The notes under the pieces are model-generated. The model was given only the letters and a program-made list of their open reading frames with translations, ran no database searches and was not told where the DNA came from. The position numbers and the translations under genes are program-made. Of a stretch of DNA of 64,000 bases, positions 1-10,200 are shown one piece after another (the stretch's first letter is position 1; every line of letters begins with the position of its first letter). This DNA is from Manis javanica (Eukaryota; Chordata; Mammalia; Pholidota; Manidae), in contig NC_133172.1 in assembly GCF_040802235.1 (NCBI RefSeq), positions 63,743,613-63,807,612 on the forward strand. Reading direction: 5' to 3'.

Positions 1-26
1 TCCTCGGCCGTGCCCCCGTAGTCCAC
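1..26 (-). CDS. PABPN1L: PABPN1L exon 4, first 26 bases
   Basis: After the acceptor CCAG at 27-30, the frame reads VDYGGTAEE, continuing the RRM directly after the RNP2 strand. The exon runs off the left edge, so its end, RNP1 and the arginine-rich tail are not visible. Confidence 0.87.
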
Positions 27-1307
27 CTGGCACAGGCAGGGCCCTGTGGCTCCTGCTGAGGCCCCACCCTCCTGGGCCCCCACAGCCCTTTTTCTTCTGG
101 AAAGGTCCAGGTCCTGCCTCGCCCCTGCTGAGCTGGACTGGAGCCTGAGATGAGGGCCCCCGGTGCCAGGCGACCCCCAGTCTTCATTCGGCCTGTGCAG
201 CTGCAGCTTTAGCAGTGAGACTCGCTGCCGGTGACTGGCCCCTGGGGGGTCTCCCGTGGGAATCCCGAATCCCATCTCCCGTGGGGAGGTCTGCCTGATG
301 GCGCCTGCCCACGTTCCCTCCAGGGAGCAGCGCCCCGGCCCCGCCCTCCTCCTCCCCACGGCCCACGTGGCTCTGAGTTCGCCTTGCCATTAGGTGTCCG
401 GTATTCCTGACCCAGGGCTGCAGGCAGGGCGCCCACTGAAAGGCCCTTTGCACTCCCCCGACTCACATTGCCCACGTAGATGGATCTGTGGTCGGCCTCC
501 ACCTTCTCCGTGGGGGTCCCAGGGCAGAGGCAGCCTGCAGAGAGAAAGCTGGGCTGGGGGCTCACAGGCAGTAGCTCCTGCAGCTGCTGAGGGCAGGCCC
601 CTCCTTGCTCCCGGCAGGGTGAGGGGGTCACACCTGGGATCGTTGGACTCACTGTGTGCCTGCCCTGTGTCAGGTGGCGCGTGTCGAGACTACTGGGCTC
701 TGCCCGTGTTCCCTGCAGCAGCCAGTGGCCCCCCGACCGAGGGGACAGGGCCCACCCACAGGGAAGGGTCGGTCTGGCCCGCTGGCTCCTACCTGTCTCG
801 GGGCTGAGCAGCTGCCTGGTCAGCGCGGCCTTGGCCCTGGTGCCCTCCTCTGCCCCCGCCCGGCCCTGGGCCTGATCCATGGCCCACAGCTTCGGCCTGG
901 TGGCCTGCAGCTCCTGCCAGCACATGCCCCGCTGAACCCAGAGGCAGCGCAGCATCCAGGGTCCTCCAGGGGAGGGCAGAGGGCAGTCCCAGCCCCTCAG
1001 GGACACACGCTGGAAGGCCCCATGGACGCAGGTCCCAGGCCACCCCCAGTGGGGCTCCATGGGGCGTTACCTGGTCAGGAACGGGGCCCGCGGCCAGGCC
1101 CTCCCTCTCCAAGAGACAGCAGGGAGCCCGCATCCTCCTCCTCCCCCCCCGCCCCTCCTCCCTCCTGTCCCCGCCCCCTGGCCCTAGAGGGCTCTTCTCG
1201 GTGGTGCTCCAGGCCCCCCAGCCCTGGGCCTCAGGGTCTGAGGAAGCCTTCTGCAGCCAAGCCTCACTGGGGGGTGGGAAGAGAGCGCAGCTGGGGAATG
1301 GCCACAT
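1..1307 (-). CDS. PABPN1L: PABPN1L, poly(A)-binding protein nuclear 1-like, 5' part (exons 1-3 and start of exon 4)
   Basis: Coding segments on the minus strand are 1071-1307 (exon 1, from the ATG), 793-913 (exon 2), 467-534 (exon 3) and 1-26 (exon 4, cut by the edge). The start gives MWPFPSCALFPPP, as in the mammalian PABPN1L proteins I recall. The exon 3 end and exon 4 start read EKVEADHRSIYVGN/VDYGGTAEE, the opening of the single RRM with RNP2 motif IYVGNV. Splice sites are GTAACG, GTAGGA and GTGAGT donors with CAG acceptors, and the phases agree (0, 1, 0). The family binds poly(A) through this RRM; PABPN1L is known as the oocyte/early embryo, largely cytoplasmic form. About 150 residues are present, and most of the RRM and the C-terminus lie off the window. 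The low-complexity part of exon 1 looks frame-shifted relative to human (see findings). Confidence 0.9.
467..534 (-). CDS. PABPN1L: PABPN1L exon 3
   Basis: This 68-nt exon completes a glycine codon split with exon 2, then encodes CLCPGTPTEKVEADHRSIYVGN. It is bounded by a pyrimidine-rich acceptor ending TCTCTCTGCAG and the donor GTGAGT. It carries the linker and the first beta strand (RNP2) of the RRM. Confidence 0.9.
793..913 (-). CDS. PABPN1L: PABPN1L exon 2
   Basis: This 121-nt exon encodes a helical segment beginning ELQATRPKLWAMDQ and ending RQLLSPET. It corresponds to the coiled-coil region preceding the RRM in PABPN1-type proteins, which in PABPN1 stimulates poly(A) polymerase. The acceptor is GTGCTGGCAG and the donor GTAGGA. 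It is joined in phase with exons 1 (phase 0) and 3 (phase 1). Confidence 0.85.
1071..1307 (-). CDS. PABPN1L: PABPN1L exon 1 (coding part, start codon at 1305-1307)
   Basis: There are 79 codons from MWPFPSCALFPPP to GPVPDQ, followed by donor GTAACG. The chosen start matches the family N-terminus; an upstream open frame continues but lacks family similarity. The middle (about 1112-1175) is a G-rich, Glu/Arg/Gly low-complexity stretch where human has a long acidic run. The exon stays open, but residues RRRMRAPCC look out of the ancestral frame. Confidence 0.85.
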
Positions 1308-4300
1308 GTCGGCGGAACGCAACGCAGGCCTCCTGCCCTCACCTCCGCGCCCGCCGACCTCGCCCTCCCGGGTTTTAAGCCCTCCCCCAGGCCAGCTGCT
1401 CCCACTCGAGTGTTTAGAAGGCCCCCTGGCTGGGCTCAGGCTGCCGGCCCCGGCTTCTGGGCCCTGAGGGGTCAGGGGCTGCCAGACCTCTGCCCCCCTC
1501 TCCTCCCCCCTCACCTGGACAGGCGCCTCGTGGTGGGCGGTGGGCAGTGATGCTGACGTAGAGCCCCGGAGGGCCTCCCTGTGTGAGTTCAGCCACACTG
1601 GCCATGAAGCCTGAGCCCGGTGTGACGGCCCAGGAAGCCCTTGGGGTGTCCGGGCCACACACCTCGCTCGGCAGGACACCTCCGGTGGTCGGCCACATAA
1701 GGAGGACGCAGGTGTGAGCAAATCACCTGAGCATGCAGAAGTGGGAAGGATGGCACGTGGGCCCAGAGCCGGCCTCCTGGAGGAGGTGATATTTGAGCGG
1801 GTCCTGGGGGACCCAGAATGGCCTGGGTGGAGGGAACAGCTGAGCCAAGGCCTGGAAGGGGGAGAGCTGGGTGTGTGCCCCAGAGGTGGGTCCCGGGCCA
1901 GAGGGGGCCACCTCTGTTCCTCCCTGACCCCTAAGTCTCCACGGCCCGCCCATCCCCCACCCATCCTGAGGCCGCTTTCAGGTGGGAGCCGCTTAAATGA
2001 AGCCGGAAACGCCCTGGCCTCACAGCACATGTTGATTCTGTGCAGATCTGGGTGCAATGGATCCTGTGGGCTGGAAGGCAGCTTGCAAAGTGCCTGGCTT
2101 CTGCGTGGGGTCCCTGCCCCTCGCTCTGGGCCTGGAGGGGCCTGCCGACCTGTGCCCGGTGAGCCAGGCTCAGTCTTGGTGGGGCCCCTGCCGCACGGTT
2201 TCCTTTCTCCTGATGCGGGCATGGGGAGCCCCTGGGCTTGTTTGCCTACGCAGCCCACAGCCCACCCTCCAGGCCACAGCTGGCAGGTCCAGGCTGGGAA
2301 GTTGGAATTGGAGGAGTTTCAGACTGTGGTGAAGCAGGATTGTGAATACGGGAGCCGGGGCAGCCCGTCCACCTGCCTGGGGGGGGGCTTGTGGCACCTG
2401 CTTCCTGGGCTGACAGCCCCTTTCCCAGCTCCACCTGGCTCTGCTCTCACCTTCAGAGGCTGAACTGAAGGCAGCCTGGTCCCCTCTGGCCCCCGAGGAA
2501 GGGCTGCCCCTGGGCAGCCTCTCTCAGCCTGGAAAAAGGGAGACCTGTCCCAGGTCAGGCTTGGCCCAGTCCTCACGGCCGCCCAGCTGCCACAGCTCCC
2601 CAGATGCAGGCCCCCTGCCCTGGACATGCCCTCTCTCCTGTCTCCACACGACCGCCCACTCTTACCCGTGTGTGACTCCAGGGGCACTCTTGCCACCGGG
2701 CTCTGCTTCCAAGAAGCCCCGTTGCTCCTTCCTCTTCTGGGCACCGTGCCGGGCCTCGGCCAGGATGGAGCGCCTCGAGGGCAGCGTCGTGTCTGCCATG
2801 AGGACACATTGGCCAGAGCCCGGCCGGGTGAGGATGAAGTGGAGCTGTGGCCTTTCTCCGAGACAAGGCGGCCAGGTCCCTCCTTCCTGTGTGGATGGGG
2901 TGCGCAGAGGGCCTCTGGCCTGGGCCCTTCCCTCCGCCCCCCTGTGGTAGGCGGGACGCCACAGTGCTGTGCCCAGGCCAGGAGCCAGCTGCGTCAGGCC
3001 TGGCCCCGCCAGCCTGCCTCTGAGCTCAGACCTCTGCGATGGAAAAACGTGGCCACCCTGCTCCGGGCTGAGACTGCTGACACGCCAGCGCTGGGGCTCC
3101 CGCCAGCCGCCTGGCGTGGGGACAGGCCTGCCTCCGCACTGGCCTTTCCGATGATGCTTTTCAGAATACGCCATGTTCCAAGCTGGCGTCCGAGTATTAA
3201 TAACGCTGCTTCCTCCCAGGGCGGCCAGTAAACCGGGAGCACCAGTCCTGGGCATGGGTTCTGGACAGGAGCCTCCTGGGCTGCGGCTGTGCAGCCTGGC
3301 AATTTGGGGTCAAGGGCCCCCTTCAGGGCCTCAGGGGGGTGTCAGCCCTAACCTAGGCAGTGGGGCTCAGGGTTTCAAAGCCATGGGGTCACCTGGGGTC
3401 CAGGGTGGCCCAGATCACCTTGTGGCAAGAACAGAGGAGGTTGTGGGTGGACGAGCCAGGGGTCATCAGCACACGGCCCCTCCACACCCCAACTGTGGGC
3501 CCTGCGTGTGCACCCCACCGGCACGGCATCTCCTGTGTGGCACTGAGGGATCCTCCAGTGTGATTCTGGTGAATAAACCCAAGGAGAGGCATGGCCTGTG
3601 ACCACAAACGGGCTGCTGCTTCCAAGAAGCCCCCATTACTACACGACACACAGAGAGCTGGTGGGATCTGAATTGTGATGCTGCCCTGCACCAGGTCACA
3701 CAGTGCATTGGGGGCACGGGGAGGGCGACATGCTGCAGACCCCACGCAGCGCCCTGGGGACACCTGCCACAGGAAAGCGACCCACACTTGGTCCAACTCC
3801 TTCCGGGGAATTAAAGTGGGAATGGAGGTCAGCCCAGTCCCCCACAGGACATGCCAGGCTGGGCCCTGGGCCCAGCCCCCTGGTCCACCAGGGGCGCAGT
3901 GGGTGAGCGGGCTGGCTGGGTCCCTCGTCCGGCGGGGAGCTGGGGCACCTGAGGCCTTTGTGCTCATATTTAAGCCAGGCTCCAGGTTGTGCCCCAGTGC
4001 TGTGTTACTGCTATAGGGGTCTTGGGGTGGCACTCCAGGGCCGGCTGAATTGAAACAGGAGGAACAGCATCACAATAGAGCTTTCTGGAAGTGCAGGGGC
4101 CCCGGCAGGCTGCCATCACAGACCTCCAGTCCCCCCAGGGCCTGTCCAGGTGTCCTAGGAGCAGAGGCCCCGAGTCAGGGTGCTTGTGTCCCCCCAGCTT
4201 TCATGCCCATCTGCCTCCTACAGGCAGGGCAGCAACCCAGCGCCTTGCTCCCAGCCCCATTCTGGAAAATGCCCGTGTGGCGGGTGGAAGGGCCACAAGG

Positions 4301-7280
4301 GTTAGGGAGGGCTGGATGGGGGGCCCAAGCTGGGCTGCCAGGGTCCCAGAGACCACCACCACCAGCTGAACACAGCCTGTTCCAGCCACCTGGGACCCTA
4401 GGATGGAAGGCAGGAGTGGGACAGAACAAACCACCGGCAGCCAGGGGGCTGGGTTCGTTCTTCTCCTTCCCCTCCTTTCCTGGGGACACCTTCTCTGGGC
4501 AGTGACTGCTGGAGGTGAGAAGGGAGGGAGGCCCTGCCCCACGACATTGGGGTCTCACCAGGGAATGTGCTCACCCTGACTGGTGGCCCTGGTCACAGGG
4601 CCCCTGAGCAGGTGTGGGCTGCCTCCCAACACACACTCCTGGCCCCTGGCCACCACCCCTGCTGGGCGGGCGCGGGACGGCCAGAGCTGTTGCTAGGGCA
4701 CTAGTCCAGTCTGCCCAAAATGCCTGCTGCTGAGCCTTATGTGTCCTTGCAGCAGGCTGGGACCAGCGGCTGGGCCACAGGAGGGGCTGCCGTGACCATA
4801 GGCAGGTTCCTGTAGGCTTGTTGGGGTCATGGGAGGATTCGAAGCACCTTGAACCTTTGGGTCACTGAGGGAGTTGGTGACATTACTGTGGGCTCAGTGC
4901 CTGGAGAGGTGGATGGCGTGGACAGGCTGGGGCATGGCCGTGTGGGTAGATAGGAGAATGGACAGGCAGTACCTGCGTGGTGTGTAGAGTGCAGGATGGT
5001 GGAGATTGGTGGATGGGTGGAAGGGTAATGGGGCAGGATGGGATCGAATGGTACCTGGGACACAGTGACGGAGGGACAGACGGACGGTGGGTGGGTGGGT
5101 GGTGAATGTATTGCCAGATGACTAAGTGGTCAGATGGATGAATTGATAAGAGAATCAAGAAATAATTTTAGATGGATTAGTGAGCTGGGCAGAATAATGG
5201 CCGGACATGCTGGCTAGAGTGAGCCGGGACCGGCAAGATGGGAGGATGACAGACAGGGCTTTGGTATCATTTTGAAGATACGTTTGGGAAAATTGGCAAA
5301 CAGGAAAATGCTGGGGCTAGTCCCGATCTCTCTCCACCCTGTCATGAGCATAAAAGCCAAACCAACACCTCTACCCCAACCACTGAACTTCTCAGCCTTG
5401 ACGAGTGACGCCCCCCATGCCAAGTCCATAGGGCAGCCCTTTCCTGGGAAGCCTGCTGCTCATGTCCTACGGCCCTCACCCTCCTGGACCCATGAGGCTT
5501 TCTCTGGCTTCTCTCTCTCTGCCCCTGGTAACACCCAAGGCTTCCCCTTAGTCCTGGTGAGCCATGGAGACGGGGACCCTCTATTCAAGTGGGGTCTGGG
5601 GTGTGCCAGCCTGTGGCATGTGGAATGGGAGGCACTGGTCCTTGTTAATAGACCCCCTCCCCTGGACACCACCGAGGGGTGGTGACATGTCCTAAGAGAA
5701 AGGACAGCCTGGGTCCAGGGCAGGATGGAAAACGGGCAAGAGGGGTCACATGCAGGGGACTTTCCACATGGGGTGAGGGGGCCCGGTGCCAGCATCCATA
5801 TTGCCACCCCTGTCTCCCCATCAGCCCCGATTTGGACCCGTGGGCTGGGGGCTCCAGCTGTCCCCCGGCCCACCCATTACAGCTTTGGCCCAGGTCGGGA
5901 GAGTGAAAGCTGCTGCCCAGTTTGATTTTGGGGGAGGGAGGCTCTTCAAGCAGCTGCACCTCACAGGGCTTTTGGGTCACTGGCGTTTCCAACCGTAGTG
6001 GTGGCTGGGGGCGGGGGCCCTGGCAGGCTGCACTTCTGGGCAGTGGTCTGTAAGCTCAGGAGGCTGCAGGGCAGGAGGCAGACACCCCTTGTCCACCATG
6101 TGGACGGGCAGGTGTGCGCCGCAGGTTCCGCCAGCAGGTCAGCTCCCAGGAGAGCAGGCCTGCCTCCACGCCTCCTCCCCAAAGCCACCAGGCCGTTTGG
6201 TTCTGATGTGGGGTCTTTGGCTTGAGCACAGTGACCAACAGGGATGCCAGTGCCCAAGGCCAGCAGGGGCCCAGTGCCTTCCCCAGGCCTCCCTGGATAG
6301 AAGGAGCTGCTGGGCTTCAGCTGACCCAAGACGCACCTGCCAGGAACTCCCTCCACCCAACCGCACTCCATCCTCTGCTCTCACAGCCCCCACCCCACCC
6401 TGCTGCCATCCCCTGATCTTGGGGGTGTGCTGGGCCAGTGGGGGCTCCACCCATTGGCCTGTGCCTGTCCTCCATGCCAGGCTCTGCAGCCCCTGCGAGT
6501 AGCCACTGCTTGTATGTGGTGCACAGTGTGGGACCACAGGGGAAGGTGGCCTTTGGTGGCTGCTGGAGGCACCTCTTCCCAACAGCTGGGGTGGGAGGGG
6601 CTGCCCCACCTCAGACCCTCACCCAGAGGCTGGTCTGGCCGAACACAGCCATGGGCCAACATGCTACTGTCCCTGGTGGGCCTGGTGGGTAAACAGAGGC
6701 CAGCAGAGCAAAGCGCAGGGTCTCCGGGTGAGGTGGGGGCTCTTCCGAGACCTGCCTGGGATGGCGGCCCCTCCCCAGCCTTGGCAGGGGCCGATTCAGC
6801 AGGGGCACGCGACCTCACTGCCCTGACCCCAGCATGCCCGGGCAGAGGCCCCGCAGGCCCCGGGTCAGAGCACACCCTCATGGGAGTGGGTCCAAGAGCG
6901 CCCACCCTGGAGAGGCAACGGCCGTCAGGGCGGCAGTGCCTGGGGACTGCTGGAGGCCCCTCTGCCCCAGCGAGAGCCCATGCCCCAAGCTGGTCCTTGC
7001 TCTTCCAAACCCCCCAAAAGCAAACCTCTGGGAGGCTGGCAGACCCGTGGCCTGGGGCAGTGCGGGGTGGCTGGACCCTGGGGACTGTTCTGGAGGGTGG
7101 GCTCTGGCCGCCAGGCGCGGTGTGGGACAGCACCTGTCTGTGGCAAATGGACACAAGCCTTCAACAGAGAATGAATGCTCACAACTCTGATAAAACAACA
7201 GCAAACATGTCTGGGGCTCCCCGTAGAGCCACAGTTCAGAATCCTTTGAAAATCTATTTCCCAAACTTTACATACTTCTG
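1308..7280. other. Intergenic DNA between PABPN1L and the CBFA2T3 3' end
   Basis: GC-rich unique sequence with no recognised exon on either strand. The short open frames overlap one another on both strands, have no splice structure and resemble nothing I know. It should include the PABPN1L 5' leader and promoter just above 1308, but I see no TATA box or dense CpG island there. A GGAT-type microsatellite (4905-5180) is the only clear landmark. A weak MIR-like stretch lies near 3660-3740. Confidence 0.6.
4905..5180 (+). repeat. Degenerate GGAT/GGGT microsatellite region
   Basis: Many imperfect GGAT, GGGT and GGAC units recur here, for example GGTGGATGGCGTGGAC, GGTGGATGGGTGG and GGTGGGTGGGTGGGTGG near 5088-5103. 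They grade into GATGGATGAATTGATAAG around 5135-5152. The array is interrupted throughout, which indicates an old expansion. Confidence 0.75.
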
Positions 7281-7284
7281 CAGT

Positions 7285-10200
7285 TTCTTTTAAATTTTTT
7301 TTTATTTGGCGAGCATCTCTTCTTTATTGTCATCATGAACATCATTATTTGGACCTCTGCAAGGACTATATACATTCACATTAACGTTTACTGCTGACTC
7401 CCCGCCTCTCGGCAGAGCCCCCGGGAGCCCGTTTCAGTGGCTGGCCGCTCCTGTATTGCACTGCAGGCCTGGGGACTTCTCGACAAGAAACGCCAGGTCG
7501 GGAACCATGAACGCTGTCGGCTCTCCCGCCGAGTACCGCCACACGGTCCTGATATTTTATTCCTCCTGGAGATCGCTAGAGGAGTGGGGTGGGGGCGTGG
7601 GGGGTCTGAGAGAACCCCCTGAGGAGCGGCTGACTGGAAACGCGGGGTATGTACAGTTGACCAGGTCTCAAAGTGCGGCCAGGGTGGCCCGCTCTTGTGT
7701 GTGGTTTTCTCCTTTTTCTGCAAAAGTGTGAAGAAAGGACGCTGGGGCGGGCGGGTGAGCGGGCAGGTGAGCCACGGGCACAGAGGTAGAGGAGGGGCTC
7801 GGAGAGGCGGAGTTAGCTACGGGCGCAGCTGTGTCTTCTCCTGTTTGCAAAGCAGTCAGAAATCAGCCCAGAAGATTGTCGCAGTTCGTTCCGTTCGGAT
7901 TGTGCTCAGGAGGGACATGTCAGCACTTTTTCACGAGTGGGAAAGAGGAAGTGTGGTGAAGGCTCACAGAGGGCGTGAGCACAGACGGGGGTCTCCCTGT
8001 TCCCGAGCAGGCGCGGCCGTCTGGAGGAGGGAAACAAAGGCCAAAGGCTGCTTCTGGTCCGCAAACTCCTGAACGCCAGGAAGTGGACCAAAGTGAGAGA
8101 GAAGACAGACATCCGGGCAAACCCGAGCAGAGGGGGGAGCAGAAATGACTTTGGCAGCGAGAAAACATTTTGGATTTCGACATCTGGGGTCTGCTTTTTG
8201 GATTCCTTTGGACCAGAGGCATGTCCGGCGTCCTTGGCTGGCTAGCTGGCAAGGTAGTTTACAGGTAGGCGTCCTTTGCTTTTTCTTAAATAAACTTTTT
8301 TTTGGATTTTTTTACTTAAAGCCAAAGAGTTTGACATTACAGGACAAATAATCTGAAACCAAAATGCTTCTTGAGTTGGAAATTGAAATCTTTCTTACCG
8401 TCTTCACCGAATCAGCCACACGACCTTTGTGGTGGTTTCAGTGACATGGTGGCTCAGATCTCCGGCTATAAAATAACGGTTCTCCTTTTCCCTTTTTAAT
8501 TGGGGAGGGAAAAAAAACCCAGTTTTCTTTGTCCACGTCTGAGTCCTTCTTTTGCCACAAAAGCTCCCAAAATTCTTCACTGAAAATATAAGCCACTGAA
8601 CAACTAGATTATTTTTCCCATTTTTTCCCAAAAGAAAGTGTGTAAAAGTCATAGAAAAATGAGAGAGAGAGAGAGGTGCAGCGGTGGATGGAACAGCCAC
8701 CTTGGTCTGCTGTCTAAAGCTTGGTGGGAGGTCCTGAGGGTGCTCCCGGAGGTCGGGGGTCGGAGGTCATCCCGTGAGGCCGGCAGGTAGCTGAGGAAGG
8801 TGCATTGAATGCCATTTTTGCTGGTTCTGGGTTCTTTTGGAGACAAGCAGTAGTAGCGGCTCCATCGGTCGGTCCCGGGGTGGGCGTGGCATCTGTGGGC
8901 CAGGTTTTGGGGTCTGGAAGGGTCAGTGGGGTGCAGCGTCCAGAGGGCCAGGGGGGCCCGGGGAGCCAGGCCGGGAAGACCCTGTGTTGCTGGCCTCGCT
9001 GGGGCTGGCGGCACCCCCGGGCAGGCAGGGGCCCAGGCTGCTGGTGGCGTCGGGCTGTCCGGGCACTGAGTCAGCTGCCAGGGCCGTGGGGCCCTGCAGG
9101 CCCTGGCCGCACACGTGGTGGTGCCTCTCCCAGTCCTTGTGCTGGCAGAAGGAGCCACAGTAGCGTGCCGCGTTGCAGCCACTGCACGTCTCGCTTGCCT
9201 TTCGCCCGCAGTTCCAGCAGCTCTGGGTGGGGGGAGATAGTCAGGGCTGGGCCAGTGGCCACCCCAAATCCCCGAGTAGCCAGCCCAGCCACGGAATGGG
9301 GATGCACACACTCCAAACCAACCTGCTCACACCCAGCACACAGGGCCATCACGCAGGCACTACAGCTCGTGCATGGGTGACCTCGGTGGACACAGCCACC
9401 CGTTGTTGGGGGACAAGCTCTCACTATTGCGTCTCACAGCTGTAGCCACCCCAGAGAGGTTCACCGGTGCCTATAGGACCACAGGGTCCTCTCCCTTCCC
9501 GGAAGTGCTCCTGGCATCACTAGGGCTCCAGTACCACAATGTGGCAGCCCCAGTGGGGTGCAGACTGCCGGGCTCTGATGTGAGGTGCACAGCCAGGCCT
9601 GCCCTGGGCATGTCCTTCACCTGCCACTGGACCTCTGCTCACTTTCTATGGAATGGGCGGTCACCTCGGCTGCCTACATGAGCAGCGGGTGGACAGGGGT
9701 ACGGGCGGAAGGCAGGAAGGCCGGAGGCGGCAGCTGGGCTCTCGGACAGGGAAGCCCTGCCCCACCCAGGAGAACCTCTGTGGCCTTCAAAGCCTCTTAG
9801 ACCCCAGCACCTCCTGCTGTCCCCCTGCTGGGCCCCCAGCCTCCATGTGGTCCTCACTGCCAGGCACCTAGCCCCTCTCCTGGCCTTGGTGGGGATGGCA
9901 CTGCGCCCCCAGGTTCCTGAATGGCTCGCTGACCTCCCCAGGACTCCTGCCCAGCATCCTCCCTCCCTCCCTACACAAGTCCATGGCCTGAGATGCCACA
10001 TGCCACGTGTGGACCCTCCCCCCTAGGAGGCCTGCTCTGTGGATCTGCCCCCAACCCGTTTCTCCGGGGCAGAGGCTGCTGGGAGCTGGTGCAGAGCCCG
10101 CGAGCTGACCAGGAAGCCGGCTTTTCCTCCTGCCCTCAGGCTGGCTCTTCCCCAGGGATGGTCCTGGGGCCCCCAAGAAGGGTCTTTCCCTCTCTCTGAC

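Larger units (their letters stand above)
7285..8922 (-). other. CBFA2T3: CBFA2T3 3' untranslated region
   Basis: This follows the stop codon at 8923-8925 and stays AT-rich compared with the surrounding GC-rich DNA, as expected for a 3' UTR. It holds an AG dinucleotide run (plus strand GAGAGAGAGAGAG near 8662-8675) and several U- and A-rich stretches around 8280-8660. The end is set by two AATAAA signals near 7301-7328. A further signal at 7556-7561 could give a transcript about 250 nt shorter. The exact cleavage point is not visible. Confidence 0.8.

Noticed and set aside
789..2258. 489-codon minus-strand open frame
   Set aside because: Only its last third overlaps PABPN1L exon 1 in frame. 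It reads on through the exon 1 donor into intron 1, and the upstream part has no similarity. The real start is the MWPFPS methionine at 1305-1307.
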